Origin: Hymenobacter sp. GOD-10R
GTDB taxonomy: Bacteria > Bacteroidota > Bacteroidia > Cytophagales > Hymenobacteraceae
Direction of reading: 5' to 3'
DNA length: 64,000 bases
Assembly (NCBI RefSeq): GCF_035609205.1
Contig: NZ_CP141184.1
Coordinates: forward strand, 4,223,001 to 4,287,000
The position numbers and the translations under genes are program-made. This document shows, piece by piece, positions 25,946 through 34,229 of this stretch (its first letter is position 1; each line of letters opens with the position of its first letter). A model generated the notes under the pieces. The model searched no databases. It was not told the origin of the DNA and saw only the letters and a program-made list of their open reading frames with translations.

Positions 25946-26770
25946 CTAGGCTACGGACACTTCAGTGGTCGTGCTAAGTTCCTGTACCAGCGCCGCACAG
26001 GCTTTTTCAGGCCGACTGTGGCGCATAAAAGCCTCACCCATTAAGAAGCCGCGGTAGCCAGCATTGCGCAGGTGTACTAGGTCAGCCGCGGAGTTCAGGC
26101 CGCTTTCCGTCACCTTCACAAACTCGTTAGGAACGCGCTCGGCTAGCGCCACCGACGTATCTAGGCTCACGCTGAAATCGTGAAGGTTGCGATTGTTTAC
26201 GCCCACCAGGCTCACTGCGTCGGGGTGCAGGGTGCGGTCGAGCTCTTCGGCGTTGTGCACCTCCAGCAGCACTTCCATCCCAAGGCTGCGGGCAAACTGA
26301 CCTAGGTTCTTCACCTCGTCGGCGCTGAGCACAGCCGCAATCAGCAGTACTACATCGGCGCCAATACTTTTGGCTTCCAGAATCTGGTACTCGTCAATGA
26401 CAAAATCTTTGCGCAAAATTGGGCAGAAGTTGAAGCGCCGAGCCACCGTCAGGTCTTCGTTTTTGCCCCCAAAAAACTCGGTATCGGTCAGCACCGACAG
26501 GCCCGAGGCGCCTGCCTGCATGTAGCCGATGGTGGTGCGCTCGACCGGCGCGTGCGGGTTGATCCAGCCTTTCGAGGGCGACTTGCGCTTGAACTCGGCA
26601 ATGATGCCACTCAGATCTTCACGCAACAAATATTTGCGCAAGCTCAACGGCGCGCTGCCAAAGTACAGGCTGCGCTCCAGCAACTTGGTTGGCACGAGGC
26701 TCTGACGCTCGGCTACTTCGCGGCGCTTGTGGGTAATGATCTGGTCGAGAATGGTGGGGGCAGTACTCAT
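25946..26770 (-). CDS. trpC: Indole-3-glycerol phosphate synthase
   Basis: A 274-residue enzyme. The start at 26770 (MSTAPTILDQIITHKRREVA) fits the family; the in-frame ATG at 26830 would add 20 unrelated residues. Catalytic elements are the Lys/Glu in IIAEFKRKSPSKGWI, LRKDFVIDEYQI, LEVHNAEEL, VGVNNRNLHDF and VTESGLNS. It acts between TrpF and TrpA and is followed by trpF after 15 nt. Confidence 0.97.
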   Translation of the reverse strand: MSTAPTILDQIITHKRREVAERQSLVPTKLLERSLYFGSAPLSLRKYLLREDLSGIIAEFKRKSPSKGWINPHAPVERTTIGYMQAGASGLSVLTDTEFFGGKNEDLTVARRFNFCPILRKDFVIDEYQILEAKSIGADVVLLIAAVLSADEVKNLGQFARSLGMEVLLEVHNAEELDRTLHPDAVSLVGVNNRNLHDFSVSLDTSVALAERVPNEFVKVTESGLNSAADLVHLRNAGYRGFLMGEAFMRHSRPEKACAALVQELSTTTEVSVA

Positions 26771-26851
26771 ATAGTAAGGAGTGAGAAGTTCGAAAGTAGA
26801 TTCCGGCAGCGGCGCGCGGAGAAAACGCAAGGGTGCGTGGAGGTCGTTCCG

Positions 26852-27841
26852 TTAGACGTTCATCAATTGGCGGAACGACTCGCGCGCCCGGCCGCTGTCC
26901 AACGATTCACGAGCGGCGGCCAAGGCCTCTTCAAACGTGAAAGCGGGGTTGGAGCACTGCAAAGCGAGGGCAGCGTTGACAGTGACTACGTCGCGCTGAG
27001 CTACGGTGCCGCGGCTTTCCAATACATCCAGGAACAGCTTGGCCGATTCGGCTACCGTGCTGCCACCGGCTAGGTCGGAAGGCGCGTGCGTGGTTAGTCC
27101 GAGCGTTTCGGCCGTCACGACCCGCTCGCCGGCGGATGTAGCGAGCTTGGCCGCGCCAGTCAGGGATATTTCGTCGTAACCATCTAAAGCATGAACGATG
27201 GCGTAGCGCGTACCGGTTTGCTGGAAAAGATAGTTGTAGAGGCGCAGCAGCTCTACGTTGAACACGCCAGCAAGCTGGGCATTCGGCTTGGCCGGGTTTA
27301 CCAGCGGACCTAGGATGTTGAAAAACGTACGCACACCTAGCTCCCGTCGAATGGGCGCCGCAAAACGCATGGCCGGGTGAAATGCCGCCGCGTGCAGAAA
27401 ACAGATGTTCGCCCGATCAAGCTGCTCGCGCAACTTACCAGAAGGCGCTTCAAAGTCGTAGCCGAAATGAGCCAGGATATTTGCCGAGCCCGTCACCGAC
27501 GATACCCCGATGTTGCCATGCTTTGCCACCTTGTAACCAGCACCCGCCACCACAAAGCAAGCAAGGGTTGATATGTTGATGGTGTTCTTGCCGTCGCCGC
27601 CGGTGCCCACAATATCCACCACTTCGTGGGTGCCGAGCTCCGGGTCGCGGCACAGGTCGAGCAGCGCGTCGCGGAAGCCCGCTAGTTCGGGCACTGTGAT
27701 GGGGCGCATCAGGTACACCGAGATAAAGGCAGCGGTTTCGGCCGCGTTGGCGCCGCCGTTGCCTATCCGAAACATGGCCTCACGGGCCTCATCGCGGGTG
27801 AGGGTTTGCTGATCAAAAAGGGTGGCTAAGATCTGTTTCAA
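26852..27841 (-). CDS. trpD: Anthranilate phosphoribosyltransferase
   Basis: A 329-residue transferase that moves phosphoribose from PRPP to anthranilate. Motifs are VVDIVGTGGDGKNTINIST (PRPP loop), KHGNIGVSSVTGSANIL, the RRELGVRTFFNILGPLVNP anthranilate site and VHALDGYDEISLTG. The length is standard and TrpG is a separate gene. An upstream gap of 217 nt to trpG holds a palindromic element. Confidence 0.97.
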   Translation of the reverse strand: MKQILATLFDQQTLTRDEAREAMFRIGNGGANAAETAAFISVYLMRPITVPELAGFRDALLDLCRDPELGTHEVVDIVGTGGDGKNTINISTLACFVVAGAGYKVAKHGNIGVSSVTGSANILAHFGYDFEAPSGKLREQLDRANICFLHAAAFHPAMRFAAPIRRELGVRTFFNILGPLVNPAKPNAQLAGVFNVELLRLYNYLFQQTGTRYAIVHALDGYDEISLTGAAKLATSAGERVVTAETLGLTTHAPSDLAGGSTVAESAKLFLDVLESRGTVAQRDVVTVNAALALQCSNPAFTFEEALAAARESLDSGRARESFRQLMNV

Positions 27842-27889
27842 GGTACTGGTTGGTTGACTGATGAACTTGGCTGAAAAAAAGACGAGTAG

Positions 27890-28045
27890 TTTAGAGCTAG
27901 CTCCCCTCCTTTTTTAAGGAGGGGTTGGGGGTGGTTAGACTAGAGCTAGAAATCTAAAACTAGCTTCTACTCCTAACATCGTTCAACGACGTTAACCACC
28001 CCGCCCTTTGGGCACCCCTCCTTAAAAAAGGAGGGAAACTAGCCT
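27890..28045. repeat. Palindromic repeat between trpG and trpD
   Basis: The left half reads CCCCTCCTTTTTTAAGGAGG then GGTTGGGGGTGGTT; the right half reads AACCACCCC, GCCC and CCCCTCCTTAAAAAAGGAGG. The halves are complementary over about 35 bp, each half contains its own small palindrome, and CTAG-containing ends flank it (GAGCTAG... and ...ACTAGC). Confidence 0.8.
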
Positions 28046-28058
28046 CTGGTTCCTCTCC

Positions 28059-28637
28059 CTAATCTTTCCCTTCCAACCAGTTTTTCAGCATTTGGTGGCC
28101 GTGTTCCGTCAAGATGGATTCAGGGTGGAACTGCACGCCGCGCACGTCGTACTTGCGGTGACGCAGGGCGAGCACTTGGCCGTTGGCGTCGCGGGCGGTT
28201 ATTTCCAGTTCCTCGGGCATAGTGTCGGGCGTCACCACCCACGAATGGTAGCGGCCAACCTTGAACTGCGTTGGCAAACCCTGGAACAGCCGATCTTCGC
28301 CGGTGATGATGTCGGCATCCGTGGCAATACCGTGCAGCACCGCTGGCAGGTTATACAGCTGGCCTCCAAAGCTTTCCGCAATGCCTTGGTGACCTAGGCA
28401 CACCCCTAGCATGCGCTTGGTCGGTGCGTAGCGGCGAATTACTTCCGGCATCAGCCCCGCTTCCGATGGCACACCCGGCCCCGGCGAGAGCAGGATAGCG
28501 TCGTACTCATCTACTTTATCGAGGTCGATTTTGTCGTTGCGTACCACGTCGGTGCTGTCGCCGTAGCCTAGCTCGCGCAACAGCTGCACGAGGTTGTAGG
28601 TGAAAGAGTCGTAGTTATCGAGAACGAGGATTTTCAT
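28059..28637 (-). CDS. trpG: Anthranilate synthase component II (glutamine amidotransferase)
   Basis: A 192-residue class I amidotransferase that feeds ammonia to TrpE. The start at 28637 (MKILVLDNYDSFTYNLVQLL) is the canonical one; an upstream in-frame ATG lies in a palindromic repeat and would add 14 residues. The nucleophile Cys is in MLGVCLGHQGIAE, and the His/Glu pair in GVQFHPESILTEHG. It may also serve PabB. Confidence 0.97.
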   Translation of the reverse strand: MKILVLDNYDSFTYNLVQLLRELGYGDSTDVVRNDKIDLDKVDEYDAILLSPGPGVPSEAGLMPEVIRRYAPTKRMLGVCLGHQGIAESFGGQLYNLPAVLHGIATDADIITGEDRLFQGLPTQFKVGRYHSWVVTPDTMPEELEITARDANGQVLALRHRKYDVRGVQFHPESILTEHGHQMLKNWLEGKD

Positions 28638-28667
28638 GGTCTTGGGTCGTTTGTCGTGCTGAGCGGT

Positions 28668-28768
28668 GTAGAGACACATACTTGTGTCTCAATCGTTGCT
28701 GATGTTGTTTACCAGGTTTCGTTCTGGCGTTTGTCGTTCAACGAGGAGACACAAGTATGTGCCTCTAC
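28668..28768. repeat. Palindromic repeat between trpE and trpG
   Basis: Arms of 23 bp with one mismatch: GTAGAGACACATACTTGTGT plus CTC at 28668-28690, complementary to 28746-28768, around a 55-nt spacer. Each arm is itself partly palindromic (GAGACACA...TGTGTCTC). Confidence 0.8.
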
Positions 28769-28772
28769 CCTG

Positions 28773-30206
28773 CTATGCTACCGTTATCTTCTCGCCCACT
28801 GTCGCGGCGGCCAGCAGGGCTTTGCGCAGCGCGGCTAGCTTGTGGTGCACTTCGTTGAGCTCCGAGTTGATATCCGAAGCGGCCACTACGCCGGCACCAG
28901 CTTGATAATACAGTTGGTTGCCGGTGCTCAGGAAGGAACGAATCATGATGGCGTGGTTGAAGTCGCCATTGAAACCTAGGTGCCCGAGGCAGCCACCGTA
29001 GTAGCCGCGGCCGGTGGGCTCCAGGCCGTCGATGAGCTGCATGGCGCGGTGCTTGGGGGCGCCAGAGAGCGTGCCAGCAGGAAAGGTATCGGCCACCACT
29101 TGCAGGGAAGCCGCATCGGGCGCCAGCGTAGCATTTACTTCGCTTACCAGATGAATCACATGCGAGTAGAACTGGATTTCGCGGAACACCTTCACTTTCA
29201 CCTTATCACCGTGGCGGGCGAGGTCGTTGCGGGCGAGGTCCACGAGCATCACGTGCTCGGCGTTTTCCTTGGGGTCAGCAGCTAGCTTTTGGGCGAGGGC
29301 CGCGTCTTCGGCGTCGCGGCCAGTGCGGCGGAAGGTGCCAGCGATGGGGAACAGACTAGCTTCGCGCCCTTTGATGAGCAGTTGCGTTTCGGGCGAGGAG
29401 CCGAAAATCTTGAAGTTATCGTAGTCGAAGTAGAATAGGTACGGCGACGGATTAATGGAGCGCAGCGCCCGGTACACATTGAACTCATCACCCACAAACC
29501 CTTGCTGAAAGCGGCGCGACAGCACAATCTGGAATACGTCGCCCCGGCGGCAGTGGTCCTGGCCGGCAGCCAGCACCTTCAGAAACTCTTCGTCGGTCTG
29601 GTTGGTGCTTTCCTCCCCTACCGGCGCAAAGCCAAACTCCGGGATGCTCGGATTGCGAATCAAATTCACCAAACGCGTCAGGCCGTCGTGGTCCGTGGGC
29701 TCCTCCACTGGTGTGTGCTCAAACACGTACAGCTCGTTGCGGAAGTGGTTCAGGGCAATAACGTAGCGGTACGTGCCATAGATAATGTCCGGAATCTGGC
29801 CGGCCGCTTCCTTCTCCCGGTTCAGCGTGAGGTCTTCGAAGTATTGCACCCCTTCGTAGCCAATGTAGCCAAACAGCCCACCCGTAATGAAATCGAACTC
29901 CGTAGGCTCGGTGTCGAAGCTTGCGGCAAACTCCCGCAGCCGATCCAGCGCCAAGCGCGGCTGCGCGAGGGTCTCGGCAGTGCTAGTACCATCGGGGAAG
30001 GTCTGGCGCAACTCGCCGCGGCTCACCTCGAAGCGCGCCAGCGGGTCGAAAGCTAGGTAGCTGAAGGCGTTCTGCTGGCCGTGGTAGTCAGAGCTTTCCA
30101 GCAACAGGCAGTTGGAATACTGGTCGCGCAAGCGCAGGTAAAGACCTACCGGCGTCACGGTATCAGCAAGCAGACGGACGTGGCGAGTTTTGAGTGCGTA
30201 TTTCAT
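28773..30206 (-). CDS. trpE: Anthranilate synthase component I
   Basis: A 477-residue chorismate-using subunit, the first gene of the trp operon. The tryptophan feedback motif is intact (NCLLLESSDY, residues about 31-40), so allosteric inhibition is expected. Catalytic motifs are FQIVLSRRFQQGF, PSPYLFYFDY, PIAGTFRRTGRD, HVMLVDLARNDLARHG and TLSGAPKHRAMQLIDGLEP, then GYYGGCLGHLGF. Together with TrpG it makes anthranilate. Expression is controlled by the attenuator at 30292-30432. Confidence 0.98.
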   Translation of the reverse strand: MKYALKTRHVRLLADTVTPVGLYLRLRDQYSNCLLLESSDYHGQQNAFSYLAFDPLARFEVSRGELRQTFPDGTSTAETLAQPRLALDRLREFAASFDTEPTEFDFITGGLFGYIGYEGVQYFEDLTLNREKEAAGQIPDIIYGTYRYVIALNHFRNELYVFEHTPVEEPTDHDGLTRLVNLIRNPSIPEFGFAPVGEESTNQTDEEFLKVLAAGQDHCRRGDVFQIVLSRRFQQGFVGDEFNVYRALRSINPSPYLFYFDYDNFKIFGSSPETQLLIKGREASLFPIAGTFRRTGRDAEDAALAQKLAADPKENAEHVMLVDLARNDLARHGDKVKVKVFREIQFYSHVIHLVSEVNATLAPDAASLQVVADTFPAGTLSGAPKHRAMQLIDGLEPTGRGYYGGCLGHLGFNGDFNHAIMIRSFLSTGNQLYYQAGAGVVAASDINSELNEVHHKLAALRKALLAAATVGEKITVA

Positions 30207-30291
30207 ATGATGGACCTAACCCCTAGGCTTCTACAGAAAAGAAAAGCGGATGAAGTAGTTGTGACGCGTTGGTTGAAACTGGCTTAGAAAT

Positions 30292-30320
30292 AAAAAAGCC
30301 CGGCTGGTTGGCCGGGCTTC
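30292..30320 (-). terminator. trp operon attenuator hairpin
   Basis: On the minus strand GAAGCCCGGC and GCCGGGCTTTTTTA form a 9-bp GC-rich stem with a T tail, 86 nt before trpE and 35 nt after the leader stop codon. Upstream, AACTGACT (leader codons 4-6) is complementary to AGTCAGTT just after the leader stop, enclosing the Trp codons. Confidence 0.9.
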
Positions 30321-30354
30321 CTTGAAGGTCGATGCGAAAGTTGAAGAACTGACT

Positions 30355-30432
30355 TTAGCGCACGCACAGGGTATCCCGTCCGGAGTTACGGAGAGGCCAC
30401 CACCATGCATTTTGAGTCAGTTGGAAAGTCAT
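30355..30432 (-). CDS. trpL: trp leader peptide
   Basis: A 25-codon ORF, MTFQLTQNAWWWPL then RNSGRDTLCVR. Three tandem Trp codons (10-12) sit between the promoter and the attenuator hairpin, the hallmark of ribosome-mediated attenuation: a ribosome stalled on uncharged tRNA-Trp would prevent the terminator. Bacteroidota are known to use such leaders (the Bacteroid-trp RNA class in Rfam); membership of this copy is inferred. A longer in-frame ATG upstream would lie before the promoter and is not used. Confidence 0.85.
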   Translation of the reverse strand: MTFQLTQNAWWWPLRNSGRDTLCVR

Positions 30433-30460
30433 TGCCGAGTTTTGTTGGGCGTTGATGGCG

Positions 30461-30491
30461 CAAAGATAAAAGCACCTAGGTTGTATGCAAA
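30461..30491 (-). promoter_or_regulatory. trp operon promoter
   Basis: On the minus strand TTTG, 19 nt, TATCTTTG: both halves match the Bacteroidota -33/-7 consensus with ideal spacing. An ACCTAGGT octamer lies in the spacer (30474-30481). Transcription should start near 30455, about 23 nt before the leader ATG. Confidence 0.8.
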
Positions 30492-31460
30492 TTATTTTTG
30501 CGCCGGTCCGCTGAGGTGTGGTTGCCACCAGTGGCGCTTCGGCGCGTACAGCCACTGGTACGCGGCCGGAAACTCGCGGCGCCAAAACCACTCGCTGTGC
30601 TTGCCATCGGGGCTCACCTGGTAGTTGATGTCTTTAAGCGCTGCCCCTAGCTGGCGTAGCGAATCGCGCATGGCCTCCATGAGCGGCACCATCGTTGGGC
30701 CTTCCTGGGCGCCCGCCACGAAGTAAAAGCGCATCGTCTGGCGAATCTTGGTGCCGCGCACAAACGTAAACAAGGGCTGTTGAGCAAACCAAAACGCTGG
30801 CGAAAACAAGCCCACTTTGCTGAACACATCTTGGTGTTTCAAGGCTGCGTACAGCGAAATCAGGGCGCCCATCGAGGAGCCCGCAATGCCCGTGTGCTCA
30901 CGCCCGGGCAACGTGCGGTAATGCGTGTCGAGGTAGGGCTTGAGGGTTTTTACCAGAAACTCTACGTAAGCATCACCTTCGCCACCACCTAGCTTTTCGT
31001 TGCGCCACGGCGAATATTCATCCAAGCGGCGTTTGCCGTCGTTGTCTACCGCTACCACAATGCAGCCTGGGTCTTGGCCATTTTGCTGAAGTTGGCTCAG
31101 CGTTTCATCGACGCCCCACTCGCCCGCGTAGGAGGTGGCTTCGTCGAACACATTTTGGCCGTCTTGCAAATACAACACGGGGTAGCGCCGCTGGCTCGTG
31201 GCATAATCGTTAGGCAGATACAGCCACACGCGCCGCTCACGACCGAGCTGCGGAATGATGAACGATTCGGTGAGCACCGTTACGTTCGAGGTTATGGTGT
31301 GTGGCGTTTGGGCCTGGGTTTCGAGACTTAGCACTAGAAAAATTCCTGCAATTATTCCTCGCAGAAGATTGCGAAAGAAAACCCAGCGGTTCGCCGAAGT
31401 CTCCCTCTGCGTGGTCCTGCATTTTCCGCCGCAGTCTTCTGCGAGAGTGTTCTTTACCAT
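30492..31460 (-). CDS. Secreted alpha/beta-fold esterase (Fes/IroE-like)
   Basis: A 322-residue alpha/beta hydrolase of the esterase D/Fes type. RRVWLYLPNDYA, PVLYLQDGQNVFDEATSYAGEW and the nucleophile elbow HTGIAGSSMGALISLYAA are diagnostic, with a His near the C-terminus (DGKHSEWFWRREF). A hydrophobic signal-like helix (LLRGIIAGIFLVLSLETQAQ) sits unusually far in, at residues 31-51, because the first 36 or so residues are encoded by a palindromic element (31355-31448). The start ATG overlaps the stop of the GH31 gene by 7 nt, so the two are translationally coupled. The likely substrate is an ester on sugar or siderophore; the GH31 partnership favours acetylated carbohydrate. Confidence 0.85.
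   Translation of the reverse strand: MVKNTLAEDCGGKCRTTQRETSANRWVFFRNLLRGIIAGIFLVLSLETQAQTPHTITSNVTVLTESFIIPQLGRERRVWLYLPNDYATSQRRYPVLYLQDGQNVFDEATSYAGEWGVDETLSQLQQNGQDPGCIVVAVDNDGKRRLDEYSPWRNEKLGGGEGDAYVEFLVKTLKPYLDTHYRTLPGREHTGIAGSSMGALISLYAALKHQDVFSKVGLFSPAFWFAQQPLFTFVRGTKIRQTMRFYFVAGAQEGPTMVPLMEAMRDSLRQLGAALKDINYQVSPDGKHSEWFWRREFPAAYQWLYAPKRHWWQPHLSGPAQK
31355..31448. repeat. Palindromic element at the 5' end of the esterase gene
   Basis: CTCGCAGAAGATTGCG (31356-31371) is complementary, with one mismatch, to CGCAGTCTTCTGCGAG (31432-31447). The enclosed 60 bp is translated as part of the esterase N-terminus. Confidence 0.65.
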
Positions 31461-33913
31461 GTGATTCGCACCGTTTCCGATGCATTGCGTACTGTTACAA
31501 CTGGGTTGCGGGTAGTTTCGCCGGTGAGGCTAGCTGGTTTCTGCAAGTGAAATACGCGCGTGGTTGGGGCTAGGCTCTTGCCGGCCGCCTGCACTGTGCG
31601 CAACTCATCAAATCCGTGGAAAACGACTTCCACGTTTTTGAATTTCGACTTAAATCCACCTTCCACTTTCCCCAATTCCAAGGAGCGCGCAGTGGGATTC
31701 AACGTAATGGTGCGCCGGAAAGATTCCCCTTTTTCGTGGGCATACGTGGTTCCATCATCTTCGTAATATACAAAGCTCGTCGGTACATCACCCTTATAGA
31801 TATGCAAATAAAGCGTATCCAGTGGAGCTTGCGCGGTGTACTGCACGGGGCTTTGCATCGGAATAATACTACCACCGCGCACATACACGGGCAGCCGGTC
31901 GAGGGGCGTGGGCACGTAGCTAGCTTTGCCGCTCGCGGCGGGTTGGTCGTTGTAGAAATCGTACCAGCGGCCCGCGGGCAGATACACTTTGGCCGCCGCT
32001 AGGGTGCTGCTCACCGGCGCCACCAGCAAGCCCTGCCCGAACTGGTACTGGTTCTGAAAATCGGGGCTATATACCAGCGAGTCGTTGGGATAATTGATGG
32101 CCAAGGAGCGCTGCACCGGCATGCCATCCTGGGTGGCTTCGTAGAACGCGGAGTAGAGGAAAGGCAACAGGTTGTAGCGCAGCTGAATGTAGTTGCGGTT
32201 GGTTTCCGTGTTAGCCTCTCCAAAGCTCCAAGGCTCCGCCGACTTGGTATCGACGGCCGAGTGGGCGCGGAAGAAAGGCGTGAAGGTGCCCAGCGAAATC
32301 CAGCGGGTGTACAGCTCGGCGGTAGGCGGTGGCGTCGCCGTGAAGCCGCCCACGTCCATACCCGCATTCGGCATCCCGCTCAACCCTAGGCTGTTGACTA
32401 GCCGCACGCCGGTAAGCATGTGCTCATCAGTGCTCACATTGTCGCCGGTCCAGATGGCGGTGTAGCGCTGCAGGCCCGCGTAGCCCGCACGCGTGAGGAT
32501 GAGCGGCCGCCGGCCGTTCATGAGTTTGCGCGTGCCTTCGTAGGTGCTGCGCGCCATCTGCATGCCGTACACATTGCGGGCAGCGTTGGTGGTAGCACCG
32601 TGGCCTTCGTAGTTAAACAAGATATTGCTAGGCAAGTGGTTGCCCCACGTTGCCATTTCGTTCATGTCGTTCCAGAAGCCATCTAGCCCGGCATCTACGT
32701 AGCCTTTGAACTGCTCGCCCCACCACTGCCTAGCCGCGGGCAGCGTGAAATCGGGGAAGTTGCACCAGCCAGGCCACACCTCGCCGCGGTAGTTGGTACC
32801 ATCGGGATACTTCACGAACAAGTTTTTCTTCAGCGCGTCTTCGTAGGGCGCGTAGCCTTTCTCGGTCTTCACGCCCGGGTCCACAATGACAGTGGTGTGC
32901 ACGCCCATGCCTTTCAGGTCTTTCAGCATCTTAGCCGGTTGCGGAAAGCGCTGCGGGTGCCAGGTAAACACCTTATAAGCATCCATGTAGTGGATGTCGA
33001 GGTAAAGCACATCCAGCGGAATCTTCTTCTCGCGGAAGGTCTGCACGATGCGCCGCACTTCGGTGTCGGGGTAGTACGTGTAGCGGCTCTGCTGATACCC
33101 TAGGCTCCAAAGCGCCGGCATCGGCATGCGCCCCGTCAGGTAGGTATAATCCTGGATAATCCCGGCTGGCTTCCGACGACCAATGAAGTAGTAGTTCATC
33201 TCGCCACCGTTGGCCCCAAACGACGAAAACCGGTCGTTGGAGGCCCCAAAGTTGAACTGGCTGACGTAGGTATTGTCGAAGAAGATACCGTAACCTAGCC
33301 CATTGTGCAGACCGATATAGAATGGAATGGTGGAGTACAGCGGGTCGACGTTGGTACCGTAGCCATAGTTATCGGTGTTCTGGTTGATGTAGGCTTGGCC
33401 GCGGCGGTCGAGCGGACCGGTCTTCTCCCCTAGCCCCAAGAACCGCTCGCCGGGTTGCAGCTTTTTGTACGCCGTGATTTCCTCGCCAACCCAAGACGTA
33501 CCTAGGCCGGGCTCGTCTTCGTTCAGCAGCTTGCCATCGGCGGCGTAAAAGCTGAAGCGAGCTGGGCTTTTTTGAATCACCAGCCGCACCGAATCGGTGG
33601 TGAGTGTTAGGGTATTGCCTTCGTCCCGCACTTGCAGGGCAGCAGCGCTAGGTTGCGCCACGACAGCATAGGAGAAATCTTGCGCTAGCGGCTTCGGGCT
33701 CAAGCGCACCCGCAGAATGGAGGGTGAGTAGGCAGTCACCTCACCTGTCGCATTAGCAAAGGTCAATCGTAAGGTATTACCGGCGGGTTCGGCACGCTGT
33801 ACATTCCCTAAGGTTTGCAGGGCCGGAAATTGTGCGTAGGCGGCTGAATGCATAAGCCCTCCTAGCAAGGAGGTGACTCCTACGCGTAGAAGAGTAGTTT
33901 GAAGTGATTTCAA
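31454..33913 (-). CDS. Glycoside hydrolase family 31 (alpha-glucosidase type)
   Basis: An 819-residue exported alpha-glycosidase. The signal peptide covers about residues 1-27 (ending AAYAQ). It has the N-terminal beta-sandwich, the (beta/alpha)8 domain and C-terminal sheets of GH31. The nucleophile Asp416 is in GFWNDMNEMATWG; the acid/base region follows in TGVRLVNSLGLSGMPNAGMDVGGF. PLDVLYLDIHYMDAYKVFTW and RWISLGTFTPFFRAHS also match. Expected to cut alpha-glucosidic or alpha-xylosidic ends in the periplasm. It lies in one transcript with the esterase, divergent from the Sus regulatory pair. The 316-nt divergent region upstream is AT-rich with no gene; it must hold both promoters but I see no clear consensus box. 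Confidence 0.93.
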   Translation of the reverse strand: MKSLQTTLLRVGVTSLLGGLMHSAAYAQFPALQTLGNVQRAEPAGNTLRLTFANATGEVTAYSPSILRVRLSPKPLAQDFSYAVVAQPSAAALQVRDEGNTLTLTTDSVRLVIQKSPARFSFYAADGKLLNEDEPGLGTSWVGEEITAYKKLQPGERFLGLGEKTGPLDRRGQAYINQNTDNYGYGTNVDPLYSTIPFYIGLHNGLGYGIFFDNTYVSQFNFGASNDRFSSFGANGGEMNYYFIGRRKPAGIIQDYTYLTGRMPMPALWSLGYQQSRYTYYPDTEVRRIVQTFREKKIPLDVLYLDIHYMDAYKVFTWHPQRFPQPAKMLKDLKGMGVHTTVIVDPGVKTEKGYAPYEDALKKNLFVKYPDGTNYRGEVWPGWCNFPDFTLPAARQWWGEQFKGYVDAGLDGFWNDMNEMATWGNHLPSNILFNYEGHGATTNAARNVYGMQMARSTYEGTRKLMNGRRPLILTRAGYAGLQRYTAIWTGDNVSTDEHMLTGVRLVNSLGLSGMPNAGMDVGGFTATPPPTAELYTRWISLGTFTPFFRAHSAVDTKSAEPWSFGEANTETNRNYIQLRYNLLPFLYSAFYEATQDGMPVQRSLAINYPNDSLVYSPDFQNQYQFGQGLLVAPVSSTLAAAKVYLPAGRWYDFYNDQPAASGKASYVPTPLDRLPVYVRGGSIIPMQSPVQYTAQAPLDTLYLHIYKGDVPTSFVYYEDDGTTYAHEKGESFRRTITLNPTARSLELGKVEGGFKSKFKNVEVVFHGFDELRTVQAAGKSLAPTTRVFHLQKPASLTGETTRNPVVTVRNASETVRITW

Positions 33914-34229
33914 GACCTTCTGGTATTGAGTTGGAGAGGATGTTAACCCGAAGAAAAAGAGCTTCTTGCTTCCATTTTCTGGGTTGAGATGTCAGGCAAC
34001 GTTGGCTACCCACGGTGCTCTGACTCTAGTAATAGTCGGACAACTTTCCCCTCTCCCTAACGCGCTAGCAAAAAATCAAACAAAAGGGCCCCGTTATGAT
34101 TTTAGCATCCTTAGCCTACCTTGATACCCTGTTTTTAAAAAAATGAAAATCGGAATCGAATTCGCATTATGAAATCTTTATTTATTATAAATTCGTATCT
34201 CTTTTCTGCCCACGCCTTTTGCTCCATTT

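Noticed and set aside
30355..30591. A 78-codon frame that includes the trp leader peptide
   Set aside because: Its start lies upstream of the promoter and overlaps the esterase gene end; the leader alone (30355-30432) is the sensible gene.
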